Below, piece after piece: positions 22,178-33,043 of a DNA stretch of 64,000 nt. The translations under genes and the position numbers were made by a program. Position 1 is the stretch's first letter; each line of letters begins with the position of its first letter. The DNA is from Haemonchus contortus (Eukaryota; Nematoda; Chromadorea; Rhabditida; Trichostrongylidae): the NCBI GenBank assembly GCA_000469685.2, contig LS997567.1, forward strand, positions 12,612,153 to 12,676,152, written 5' to 3'. The notes below the pieces were generated by a model. That model did no database searches and was not told the DNA's origin. It saw nothing but the letters and a program-made list of their open reading frames with translations.

Positions 22178-24164
22178 ATTATACAATATGCCCAGGTTTC
22201 AAGAAGACCGAACATAGAAGTTACTTCAGTTTTGAGTGTTTCCCAAAACTATTACACGTACACAGTATGTGTGAGAGACCCAAATTACGCCTGACTTTGC
22301 TTCCTTTGATACCGGTCTCACATAAACTTTTGTTTTTTCTGGTAACTTTAGTTGGAGAAAAGTGATTCATGGGTCACAACGCCCCAATGTTCTACAGCAG
22401 ACTTTAAAACTGGCTGAAACTTGAAAGTAACAAAAATACAAAAAGGTTCAATAGTGTAAATATTACTGTGGTCCGCCGGCGGGCAACGCGGTCTGCACAA
22501 CAATTTTTTGGACGATATCTTAGTTTGGAATTGTAAGCGCAATTTGGGCCTTGGAGTTGAATCAAAACACCAGTGCTGGAGGGAAGGAATGGAAGCGGAA
22601 TAACTATCAATCGGATTGGGCAAGGAGGAGATCTATCTCGGAAAGTGATCATCAAGGGACGCTGGGGATCGTAGTTGATTTTTCTGGGACACTGAACTGT
22701 TTGCAGGCGAGCGCATGGATCAAGAATTTGGACATCCATGACGTTTCCGTTAGGCTGCAGCCTCCCAGCTACCTTGTAGATGTACAATGATGATGATGCT
22801 CGATTTGTTGACCCATTCAGCTACACTGCATAAAATGGGAAGGGGTTTTTTTAATCCCAAAATTATTTTGTTTCTAGAAACCAGTTTTGAGATAAGCGTT
22901 CAGAAGCATACAGCAGTATTCAACTCGTTCAAAGTGGTCACTGCGTCCTAGTATCCTTTCCTTTTGAGACGATATTTCATGGCCATATCTAGTCACTGGT
23001 AAGCGGTTAGGACACCGTTTCTACAAAGGAGTTGCAAACGCACCATGGATGGACTTGGAGCTTGATCGGCGATAATTAGATTCGAGGTGGATTCACTCAC
23101 CACATCGTCGAATCGTAGCTCCTGCCCGTCGTCCAACTAAAAACGTACTCTTCATTGCGATGAAAAAAACTTCACAGAAGAAAAGAGGGCGTCATTTTTT
23201 AACTTATACCACGCATGTATGAGTTGAAACAGTAGACAGAGTGGACTGGATTACGTAATGTTGTGTGAGTATAAACAAAACACAGATTCTGTTATAACTA
23301 TACCCACTGCAACACTTTGATTGACACAAAAGACCATACTTCCTTACCAGAGCGAGATTTCTGCACACATGATTACATGCACTACAACAATGCTCTATTA
23401 GAACTTGGTAAATGTACGCGAAGGAAGTGAGGGAGACCTGAACGTGCAACAGCAGAAAAAGTGGACTTTGCTAAGGTCCAGCTTAAGAATTTATCTCCAG
23501 TAAATTTCGAAACAGAGTAGAACTGCAGGAACAAGGGGCACTCGAATTACTGAGGAGTTTCCTCAAATCATCGTATCACCCGAGCTTTGTTCACGGCAAC
23601 TGCACAGCAGGGGGAGGCAATCGTTTGGTGCATCTCTTCGCAGCCAACTTGCCGTGGGGCGCATGTCCACTAATTGCCACCTAAATTGCCCATCCTGCGT
23701 AGCTCCTAGACCGGGCGGCTCGTTCAAACTATCCAGCCTCTTGATTCAGAGCCTAATATCGAACTCAAACAACTGCTTCGCAACTAGGTTCAGGCGACTC
23801 TGTTTTAGTGCAAGAACGTTAAGACCGTTACCCCTCCCTCTATCCTCACTGATCGAGTAGAAAGCTAAGAAGTGAAAAAGTGCTCGTGAGAAGGCCACAA
23901 GAATAAGCCGAAAAAATGTTTTTTGAAGAAGTAAAGCAGAGATAAGATCAACTGCGACCTCTGTCAAATTTATGAAGTAAGGGCTATTAAAGTGATGTAA
24001 AACTGAGGAAGGTCTTCATCAGAAGGAAATGAAAAAAAACAAAAGTTAGTCCAGTGTACAAAAATTAGTCCAGTGGATTCAATGCCAGCAGCAAACCCGG
24101 TTTGTTAAGTAACTATCGTTAGCGTTTTTCACTTCTGAAGGAAATTATATGTTATATGGTCCAC
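22178..24164. other. Unrecognised region
   Basis: No transposon or gene is recognised. A minus-strand stretch near 23640-23870 has a fairly open frame (LNEPPGLGATQDGQFRWQL) without a known domain. A short GATGATGATG run lies at 22788-22798. Confidence 0.4.
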
Positions 24165-25012
24165 TATTTCACCTATCATGATATTAAAGGCACGGTTCAC
24201 GATAAAAATGGTTACTGAGTTCTTCCCTTAGGAATACTCATTGGCCCCCATGGGTGGTAAAAGGGACCTTCTCGCTCCCGAAATCTTGACGGTCAGGGCA
24301 TAGTAGGCCCTTTTGCTGGCTTTAGTGGCTTTCCCGCCCTTCAATCGATGTCACGTCAGACGAGAATCAGCTGATCGCCGAGTGATGAGGCGATGTTTTC
24401 CTCCCATTCTTATTTCCTCTGTTATTCTTTCTGCTACCGCGATCCCTTTTTTTATTTCCTACCTACCCCACTACGGATCTCCTTCACTGAGTTCTCTCTC
24501 ACTGAGGATCCCAAGCCGGTTAGTGACGAGGCTACGTAGGGCGTCCTCGGGTGGCAGGTAGGGGAATTAATCGCCGACCAAAAGTCACCGGTACTTGCCC
24601 AGAGACGCAGGTGGATTCAGGGATGGACTCCTTGATCCTGCTGTGCTGGGTCGATATACCCTCTGTTTCTCGCAGGCGTATCCACGACGTGTAGGGAGAG
24701 TTTGTGAGTGCAGTTGGCATCCTACCCATCGACTCGGCCAAAAGCTTGCATTCGACTGACCGGGAAGTATCTGGGAGGCGATTCGGGTACGTCTCCGAAG
24801 ACAAAGCCCCTCGTCCAACCCCCCCCCCCCCCCAAGTCAGAGCCTGGCAAGCTACACGATGGTTTTTTTTTTCACACGCCAAAAACAGTAATAAAGATGG
24901 GACTCATTCCCCTGAAACTGAAGGAGCCCCAAATACTGCAGCGTTGGGTTGGACCGCTCGGGAGAGGCTGCTAAAATCTCAGGGCTAAAACAGGCTGCCC
25001 AAAAGGAGGACT

Positions 25013-25958
25013 AAGACGGCGATCTGTACTCTCAACGCACGGACGCTTACATCGGAAACCTGTATAGAAGACCTGATGATGCAAGCTAGGAAGATCAAGT
25101 ACGACGTCATGGTCAACGTCAACGACATCATGGTACTGACCGAGACGAGAAGGCATCGAGCGCTGCACGCTGTATTTGAGACGGGAGAGGAACTGTTCCT
25201 TGGAACATGCGACAGCAGAGGCGTCGGCGGCGTAGGTGTCCTCGTCAATACGCACTTAGCCATGAACATCGATTCGTACGAAAGCCTAACAACTCGAATC
25301 GGACGATTGCGATCAAGAAGATGTGGTTCAACCCCAGCTCTAACCATCTTCGTTGCCTACGCACCAACATCGAGCTACGAAGAAGTGTTGGAGCGTTCTA
25401 TATGGATCTGCAGAGGCTCTACCGAAAAGGCCACACTTTTTTCAAGGTCATCGTCGGTGATTTTAACGCTAACGTTGGCCCCAGAAGAACGGCTGAAGAG
25501 CTTCACATTGGGACTCACGGAATGGAATGGAATGAGCAGGGTGAAAGGATGTCCGAGTTTATCATGCCAACCCACACCATCTATGGTAACTCGCATTTCC
25601 AGAAACCCTCTCATTTGCGATGGACATGGGAGTCTGGTGGACAGTTCCATAATGAAATAGACCAAATCATCTTCAATTGGAAGTTTTGCCTAACTGATGT
25701 CGCTGTTGTTCTGAAGTCCTACACGAGATCGGACCATCGTCTCCTCCGCGCTAGATTCTGCCTCTCAATGCGTGGAGAGAGATCTATGAGGTTTAGGAAA
25801 CGAAGCCCCGAGAACTTTATCAACTGGGACCACTTCGCTTCCATTGCGAGTGAATGGGAAGATTCCGTTATCGACAACATCGATATACATACATCGACAT
25901 ACAACCGGCTCGTCGAACATCTTCAGATAGCGCTAGAAAAGCTGAGAGTCCACAAGTA
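25013..25958 (+). pseudogene. RTE-II APE-type endonuclease domain
   Basis: It starts TAICTLNARTLTSETCIEDL (first strand with Asn), then ARKIKYDVMV, LTETRRHRALHAVF (metal-binding Glu), VGVLVN, FVAYAPTS. A +1 change near 25380 leads to FFKVIVGDFNANVGPRRTAEEL (Asp and Asn), THGMEWN, GGQFHNEIDQIIF, and TRSDHRLLRARF with the terminal His. It ends at a TAG (25956-25958) before a further frame change. The domain nicks target DNA to prime reverse transcription. A short insert in the Glu region (VNVNDIM) is shared with the copy at 44596-44778. Confidence 0.85.
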
Positions 25959-25959
25959 G

Positions 25960-27702
25960 CCAAGAGACGACTCTCTTCAAAGACTCTCGAGCTGATACGC
26001 CAACGTGGAACCGCGCGAGCTACAGGCAATCACCTACAAACGTCCGAACTTGCGAAGCTATGCAGAGAAGCGATAAAGGAAGATCTGAAAGAGAGAAGAG
26101 CAGCAGTTATGGACGAAGCCATCGAGGCCGCAAAGAGCATTCGCAAAGCCCGACGGAGCTTCGCCAACTACAAGACCAAGATGACCTCCCTTCGTCGTCC
26201 TGACGGAACAGTTACTGCATCTCGAAGGGCAATGGAGAAGGTCATCTACGACTTCTACTCGGATCTCTTCGACAGCCACGTCTACCTGCCTACCCACCAT
26301 CTTAGGCAAGACGAATCCATCGCTCCTTCGGTTCTCCCTTCCCAAATCCGACATGCCATCACGTCGATGAAGAACTGTACGGTGCCCGGTCACGATAGAA
26401 TCAAACCAGAACATCTGAAGAGTCTTCCACCAGTTTTCGTCAGAACTCTGGCTAGGCTCTTCACGCAGTACCTGTCAAAATGCAAAGTACCCACATCGTG
26501 AAAAACCAGCAAGACTGTGTTGCTGTACAAAAACGGAGATCCAGACGATATTGGCGATTATTGCCAAATTTGCCTGCTGCCTGTATTCTATAAGCCTTTC
26601 ACTCGCGTCATCCTGAACAGGATTGGCAGAATATTAGATGAAGGACAGCCATGTGAGGAAGCAGGGTTTCGGAGAGGGTTCAGCACAGTCGATCATATCC
26701 ACACTCTTACAAGACTCATTGAAGTATGGCGAGAGTACAAAATGCCGTTATCTCTTACGTTCATCGATTTGGAGAAAGCCTTTGACACTGTCGAGACAGA
26801 AGCGGTAATCGAAGCCCTGGGCAACCGGGGTGTTCTTACTAAATATAAAAGGATGCTTCGTGAGCTCTACGACAACTTGTCTACCAAGATTTCACCATTC
26901 TACAAGGAAGTCATTACCAACGTCAAGAGAGGTGTCCGGCAGGGCGATACTATATCGCCCAAACTTTTCAGTGCCGCTCTCGAGAATATCATGCGTCATT
27001 TGGAATGGGAAGACTTGGGAGTGAAGGTCGACGGCCGCTATCTACACACCCCCGCTTTGCAGACGACATCGTGCTCATAACTCCGAGCATCGAGCGGGCG
27101 GAACGAATGCTGGCCAAGTTTGACAATGCTTGTGGAAAGATCGGATTGAGACTGAACTTAACGCAGACGATGTTAATGAAAAACGGTTCGGTACCTGATG
27201 CTCCCTTCACGCTAAATGGAAAGAATATCTCCGAATGCTCTAGCTATGTGTATCTAGGTCGGGAAGTCAACATGATGAACGACCTAGCTCCGGAGCTGTG
27301 CAGAAGGAAACGCGCCGCATGGGGAGCATTTAAGAATGTCGAGGGAGTAGTGAAGAAGACATAGAACAGTCGGCTCCGCGCTCACCTTTTCGACACTGCT
27401 GTTCTTCCTGCTTTGACGTATGCCTCAGAGACTTGGACTCTACGAAAGAAGGATGAGCATGCTGTCAGCGTTGCTCAACGCGCTTTGGAAAGGACGATGC
27501 TCGGAATTTCCCTGTACATGCAAGTGCAGAAGGGAATCCGGAGTTCCGAGCTCCGTCAAAGAACGAAGATCAGGGATGCCGTTTACTTCTCCGAGAAATC
27601 GAAGATCAGGTGCGGCGGACACGTTATGCGATATAGTGATGATTGTTGGACAAGGGCGGTTACTATCTGGATCCCTCGGGACGTCAAGCGCACTCCAGGA
27701 TG
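25960..27702 (+). pseudogene. RTE-II reverse transcriptase
   Basis: After a connector (KRRLSSKTLELIRQRG, TSLRRPDGTVTASRRAME) the RT shows TVPGHDRIKPEHLK, TFIDLEKAFDTVETEAVIEA (first catalytic Asp, about 26760), VKRGVRQGDTISPKLF (about 26925), then RFADDIVLITPS (catalytic Asp pair, about 27053-27088) in another frame. GLRLNLTQTM, YVYLGREVNMMNDLAPEL, ALTYASETWTLRK and ALERTMLGISL follow, and GGHVMRYSDD, WIPRDVKRTPG close the C end. Stops at 26499 and near 27360 and a shift near 27050 break it. Function would be target-primed reverse transcription of its own RNA. Confidence 0.88.
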
Positions 27703-28245
27703 ATCCGCCCCCGCCAACGCCAACGCCAAGGATGATCAGACTTTTTCGCGAAAGCTCTGAACGAAAGGAATGTCTATCCTCGTGTCGCTGGAGCGATTCA
27801 TTGGACCACGCTGGCTCGTGACAGGGACGAATGGAGACGTTACGAGCGCCCGCTTGAAGAAATCGACGATCAACGGGACCACAGGTGATACAGGTGACAC
27901 CTACCCCAAGAGGCTGAAAGAGGTTAGTTAATTTTGCTGTAACTAGGGTTTTTCCTTCGCTTAGGCTTATAAGTGAATGAATTTTTGCTTACCGTAGTCA
28001 GTTATTTGCACCAGGACCCACACGTACGCAATGACACACTGTGACACACATTAGCTCGTCCAAACGCCCCACTCTTCTTCATTCTTCTGGTCTCATTCTC
28101 GTGCAGCCCCCTTTCGAACGATTTTTCGAAGCATTCTTTCACTTTGGAAACACCGATCCACGCAGTTCCTTCGCCTCTATTTTCCATCTTATCCTCCATT
28201 TTTCGTCATAATCTGGGTTACCCAAAATTACCGTGAACTGTGCCC

Positions 28246-28385
28246 TTAAATCTTTGATGTGTTTAAATCCTCAAGACAAAAATGATTTCGAGAAATCCTA
28301 TCTCGCTGTTTTTGCAATCTTTGCAATTTTTTATTTACACGCTGTGAGAAAGTTGTGTAGGAAATTTGATGACTTTTGAATCTTC
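28246..28385 (+). repeat. Repeat X, right flank of the split MITE
   Basis: It matches 19505-19625 (atgatttcgagaaatcctat, gtgtaggaaatttgatgac). It starts exactly at the right TTAA of the MITE, which fixes that boundary. Confidence 0.7.
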
Positions 28386-30680
28386 ACCCTCAGTCGAAGT
28401 AGTTTCGCCTTCAGCAAAGAAGGGAGAAGGAGCTTCGAAAAAACCGAACGTAACCCGTAAAAGGAAAGTCTCGATAGCATGGTAAAGTCCCTCTGCTCAG
28501 GAATCGCGTTGTTTGGCTGATGCCTAGATTGTAATTCAAGCACAGCGCAATGACATCGCCCCTTCGAAGGGTCGCACCAAAAGACATACACCCGGCAACA
28601 GTCACATCAGCAGAAATACTCACTTCAACGACACCTAATAATAATATGCCTATGAGTCCCTTTTTTGCTGAAAGTAGGTACAGTATCAGTAACACTAGAT
28701 TTGGAGCAATTCCAAAAGCATTCCACTGTTCGGACCAAAGAAGTTGCTGATAGGTGATCTTCATGTGTTAGCCTTGACGTGTAATCTGTTTCGTAGTTCC
28801 ATAGTCTGAGAGGACTTGCTGCTTTCGGCATTTCTTACAACCATTTTGGCACTTCATTATCCGTAATGTCTGGAACCGTGATGCTTCCAGAGGCTTCATT
28901 CTGAATAAATTCTCGTAAACCTCAGAAGTAGCTTTGACCTTTGCTATTTCTGATTGCTTGGGACTTCCGCCCTCCTGAAACCATTTCCTATAGGATCCCG
29001 GAATCGCGTAATGTAAACAGTTTAAAAGAACATGCATTCAAAAAAAGAATTCACAGAACAGAAGTTGTCCAGGTGAATGTACTACTGGAAAATTATTACC
29101 GGCTCAAGATGGGTCAACCAAGGAGGGGTCCATATTCCACAAAGTAGGCCCGCACATTTGCGTGAAACAGAGCAGAGAGAAGGGCTTGCGTGAAATTCGA
29201 CATTCCTTCTTACAATTTATGGCTGTATCGAACAGTTTCGTGAATGTATTTGTTCAACAGTAGGCGAGCGCCATGTCCATTACCTCTGATGACTGTGAGG
29301 TAGCAAAATCTATTTTCTGCGAGCCATTTTGGGAGAAAAATTATGTCGGAGAGTGATGCTGGACCCCCCAGAAAAGGAAAAGAGTTGAGGAGTTCTGTCA
29401 GAGATCCCGCTGTCAGATACGATGTTCGTTCAAGCAGGGCACCATTAGTCTTTGAGTGAGACTATCCATTTCCGAAAGCGAAAATATACAAGCTTCCTTT
29501 TCTCTTCCAACCCAACTGAGAAAGTATTTCAAAAACTTCCTTATTTTCATACCATTTCTTCGACGGTAGTGTTCAGAGTTATCCTGACGTGAGCGGTGGG
29601 TACTTCCTCAATTCATCAGTACCATCAAATCACAATTATCTCTTTCACGAACTCGTTTCCCTAACAGCATGGCCTGAAATGCTTAGACAACGCTTTGAAA
29701 ATATCGGCATTTTAATTGTTCGAGACGCAAATGTCGCTACCGCTTTAAAGTTTTCACCTTCCCTACCGTCCCCTTTCAGGCAACCTACGATATCTGCTCT
29801 CCTACAGAAACGGTGAGCTGAACCGAAAAGCCTTTTCCATCACTACTAAGCTTTTCAGCTTAGCGCATTCATTTAAACATGTCCCTAATTCTATTTTCAC
29901 CCTTACGGCTTGGCAGAACGCTTTGCAGTCATGACCCTGCACAGGTTTGTTGGCTTTTCCGCACATTTTGTATCCATCATGGGCTGATCGTTTCTGCTAA
30001 CATAGCAGGCTAACTACAGAATCCTAGCTGCACCTGAGTATTTGAATGTAAGAGAAGCGACTCTCTTCACAGGCCCTATTGAGAAAACAATCGCTATTAT
30101 GAAAATGTAATCCTCGCAATAAACACAAGAAAAAGCTCAGCTTCGAGAAACGCATATACGCTTCTACCATGGGTGAAATAATAGGTTGATGCATAATTAT
30201 TGCGGATTTTTTTAGCGGCTTCTTTTCTCTCGATACAAGTTGCATATGAAACTCGGGATCTGATAGAAATTAACTCCTCACTCTCCTCAATAGAAGTACT
30301 TCTATAAAGTCGTCATCATATACATAACATTATGCCCTATTCGACAAAGGTTGGAAGGTGGCGCAGCCATGAAGTGATCTCGACGAACCTCTTGGCGATA
30401 TAACAGTCAGCCGAAGCCGGATAAGGAATGAATTCTGCTTCTACGTTCGTCCTATTCAACAACAGAAACTCCTATGGGTTATCACGCCAATCATCCGTTG
30501 AAAAATTGGCTAACGAACAGAATTTTGAACAGTATGGATGACTTGATGACATTTCAAAATCAAACTTCGGGTATCTCACAATCGATATGGTTTAGTCCAT
30601 AATTGAAGTGGTCAATCACGCACATTTTCTCTCTGCAATCTCTTGATGAAGCTAATCATGTATGGTTCTATGCAAGTTGG
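28386..30680. other. Unrecognised region with one hydrophobic open frame
   Basis: No repeat or transposon ends are recognised. The most protein-like stretch is minus 28411-28764. Confidence 0.4.
28411..28764 (-). CDS. Unrecognised hydrophobic open frame
   Basis: It has 117 codons with a clear membrane-like segment (APNLVLLILYLLSAKKGLIG, then ILLLGVVEVSI) near residues 20-50. Two adjacent hydrophobic stretches split by KK would fit a fragment of a multi-pass membrane protein. A donor-like GTGAGT follows the GVVE codons, so only the first part might be an exon. No family is recognised and it may be chance. Confidence 0.2.
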   Translation of the reverse strand: MKITYQQLLWSEQWNAFGIAPNLVLLILYLLSAKKGLIGILLLGVVEVSISADVTVAGCMSFGATLRRGDVIALCLNYNLGISQTTRFLSRGTLPCYRDFPFTGYVRFFRSSFSLLC

Positions 30681-30965
30681 GCGAACCTTATGTAGTGGAA
30701 TGTGGCGCACTTCGCACACGCATGGTTACGGGTTCGAATTCCGGACCGATATCTTCAATTAGTCAGCCAAGCCTTCCATCCTCCAAGTGGTACCGATTAA
30801 TTGGTACCAGATTCGTCTGGGAGGATAATAACAAAAAACACCGACTTGTACACCGGTTGCCCACCGCAAGTCATTGTATAGGCCACATACGCATTAAATA
30901 CGCCACTATGATTCTGAATGGAAGTCGAATGCGTAGGCGCATCCTTCAGACGGGATAGATTAACG
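30681..30965 (+). mobile_element. tRNA-derived SINE, family 1, copy 1
   Basis: The head has TATGTAGTGGAATG (A-box like), CACACGCATGG and ACGGGTTCGAATTCC (B box). The body (aagccttccatc, tggtaccagattcgtctg, ggccacatacgc, gaatgcg, cagacgggatagatt) aligns over about 280 bp with the reverse complement of 50295-50570. The two copies share both ends. No target duplication is obvious. Confidence 0.65.
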
Positions 30966-31768
30966 AATTTATCGTTCATCGTTCATCTTTTAGACTATAC
31001 AAGTTTCACGGAGCATCTCTTGTGCCGCTCTTGATACAAAAATCGAACTGTCGACGAAAATTCCGCTGCTATTCTTTCTCGTACAGGTAATTGCGCTAAC
31101 TGCATTTTGAACAACTTTGCGTTGCACCGTAGGGTCTCTCTCTAAGTTTCAACGTAGAAAGGCTCGATACGTCTATTAAGCAGAAGTTCTTTCGCCTTTT
31201 GCCAATGAAGTAAGCTGATGCATAATATTATAAGTTTCAATGAAGAAACTGGCAACTCCTGTCCTAATCTTTGCTAAACGTTATCACAAACACTTCTGCA
31301 GAAACAGCTGGAGGTGGTTTATTTCGCAGCATAGTCATTCAAGACAACTAGACTGAATTCAGTTGGAGGACAATATGGGCTCGCACGAGGTCGCTGCTCT
31401 TTTTCTGCTCTGTTTTACGTAGAGGTGTCGGTCTACTGAATGGAATCGAAACATCATCAGACACCTATTTCGTGCGCTACAATGAATCCTTCTTTTCGAA
31501 AGCTGTCGGTTTTTTCAGCAGTGAATTCATTTCGATAGATTTGTCCTGTAACTGCTCCGTTAAAAATATCCCAGAGGTCCCTAACCAGTAGGCTTTCTTC
31601 TGTTCTCGATGAGTCGTTGAAGCCGAAGTTGCTCATGGTGAGCATGAAACGATACGTTTTTGTAGGAGCCTCGTATTAGTATACTCAAACGAGACAATCA
31701 TTCAATTCTGAAATGGTAAGGCTGCCAAGAAAACATGAAGGAGAGGATACCATCACTTCCCTCATATA
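30966..31768. other. Unrecognised spacer
   Basis: No gene or repeat is recognised. The right end is the TA target (31767-31768) of the next element. Confidence 0.4.
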
Positions 31769-33036
31769 CAGGGTGCGCCATAAATATGGTAACAACTTTT
31801 CGAACATCCGTAATTCCCTTGTTTGGAGAGTTTCTCCAAAGCTGCACCTCCCCTTATGTTCATGATGTACCTTAGCCCACATATCTACCTTGGTACTCTC
31901 AACTCATCAAATTTCGAAAAACGGTGGAGCCTCGCAGACATCCCCAACCGTTCCGGTTTTGCGCGCACTTTGTGGATCCTTTCCCGGAATCGTTCCTCGT
32001 TCCAACATTTCCCACATGACAGCCTCTTGAATCGCGTAGCGTAGACAGGTCAATAACAAACCTTGAAATGATCGTTTTGTCTCCTATACGACCCTTTTTT
32101 CGAATAAAATTTCTTGGAAAGGAGTATGATGCAGAACCTGCGGAAACACGAGAAAAATGTCTGCTGATTTGCTTGTATGTTCTGGTCAGATGGAAAGAGA
32201 CCACCTTGAGTAAATACAATCGTACAGAAATTGGATTCGAAAGCCTTGTATGCTTCTCGACGAGAAGAAGTTGGAGAGAAAAAAGAAATGCCGTGCACCG
32301 CTTGCGCGCGGCACGCGCTTCGGCAGACTTTTTTCTGACTAAACGTGTTCAACGCGGAAGAAATGTTGAGAACCCAAAGTATACGTATGTCTCACTCTAT
32401 GAGTGCTGAAGAAGGTGAGAGGAGTCAGATCAACTATCATAGCCATTTTCCCTCTTTGATGGTAGTTTTTGCAGGAATCTCTACCATCAGAGCGATATCG
32501 CCAATTTTGATCGAGAAAAGTACAAAATTCATTCCGAACTTCATTATCAAGGGGTTTTCTGAAAGGAGACAGCTAAGGGTCAGAAATTTTCTTATGGATC
32601 CGATTTGAAAACTATGGCGCACTTGCTCACGAATGGGAAAAGTTCGAGACTGGTGCTGAAGAAATGCTCGCGGCCATATCCTACCTTCCAATCCTTCCAC
32701 GAATTTCCCACCCCTCATTGTGATGGATCGCTGCATATAGTCCATAGTGGAAAGGAAAGCCTGGGCTTCAAAAAGCACTACTGCTGCTGCTGCTAAGTAA
32801 TTATGAAAAAAAGCTCGGGCTGGAGTTTCTCAAGTAACTCTGCGTGCCGCCGTCGCTGAGTAGCCGGAGCGCTTTCGAGCTATAATTAGTACAGGAAATG
32901 GTTATATAAGATAACAGTGAATTCGTTTTGTAGATGTGATGCACAGTAAATAATTCACAAAAGTTGGTCATGCATCAATATGAACTACGGTTTCTAGAGG
33001 CCAATATTTTTGTTACCATATTTATGGCGCACCCTG
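31769..33036. mobile_element. TIR element of Tc1/mariner type, about 1.27 kb
   Basis: Perfect inverted ends of 27 bp begin CAGGGTGCGCCATAAATATG (31769) and close with the complement at 33036, flanked by TA on both sides (31767-31768, 33037-33038). Length is normal for the superfamily. I find no clear DD(34-39)D motifs. Open frames such as minus 32437-32778 and minus 31899-32219 may be decayed transposase or filler. A CTG run sits at about 32780-32793. A Helitron-like end begins 8 bp further right. Confidence 0.75.
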
Positions 33037-33043
33037 TATATGA

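Larger units (their letters stand above)
24471..27898 (+). mobile_element. Full-length RTE-II non-LTR retrotransposon
   Basis: It is 3.43 kb, close to C. elegans RTE-1 in size and domain order. It is bordered by a perfect 10-bp target duplication ACCTACCCCA (24461-24470 and 27899-27908) within the MITE. The 5' terminus CTACGGATCTCC is shared with the copy ending at 45393. The 3' end has a short repeat, 'acaggtgatacaggtgac'. It codes for an APE endonuclease and RT, both broken by a few frameshifts and stops. A run of 15 C lies at about 24819-24833. A perfect target duplication suggests a fairly recent insertion. Confidence 0.9.
24188..28245 (+). mobile_element. TTAA-MITE type 1, split by RTE-II
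   Basis: The left end is TTAA (24184-24187) then AGGCACGGTTCACGATAA; the right end is TTACCGTGAACTGTGCCC then TTAA (28246-28249). The left 283 bp and right 340 bp match, in order, the uninterrupted copy at 36346-37009 and the inverted copy at 48296-48897. RTE-II (24471-27898) fills the gap. Repeat X at 19485-19625 is the empty site. Terminal repeats with TTAA duplications suggest a piggyBac-type mobiliser; this is an inference, since the termini do not start CCC as usual. Confidence 0.8.

Noticed and set aside
24600..24974. Open frames in the first 500 bp of RTE-II as separate genes
   Set aside because: They overlap one another on both strands and lie in the element's 5' leader; the same leader occurs at 44900-45393.
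30720..30745. Functional tRNA gene suggested by a good B box (GGTTCGAATTCC)
   Set aside because: The A box is imperfect, the acceptor stem does not pair, and the same sequence continues into a 280-bp SINE body with a second copy.
32437..32778. Transposase inside the 31769-33036 TIR element
   Set aside because: The frame is open but shows no DD(34-39)D, DNARPH or SPDL-type motifs; only the TIRs and TA flanks are supported.
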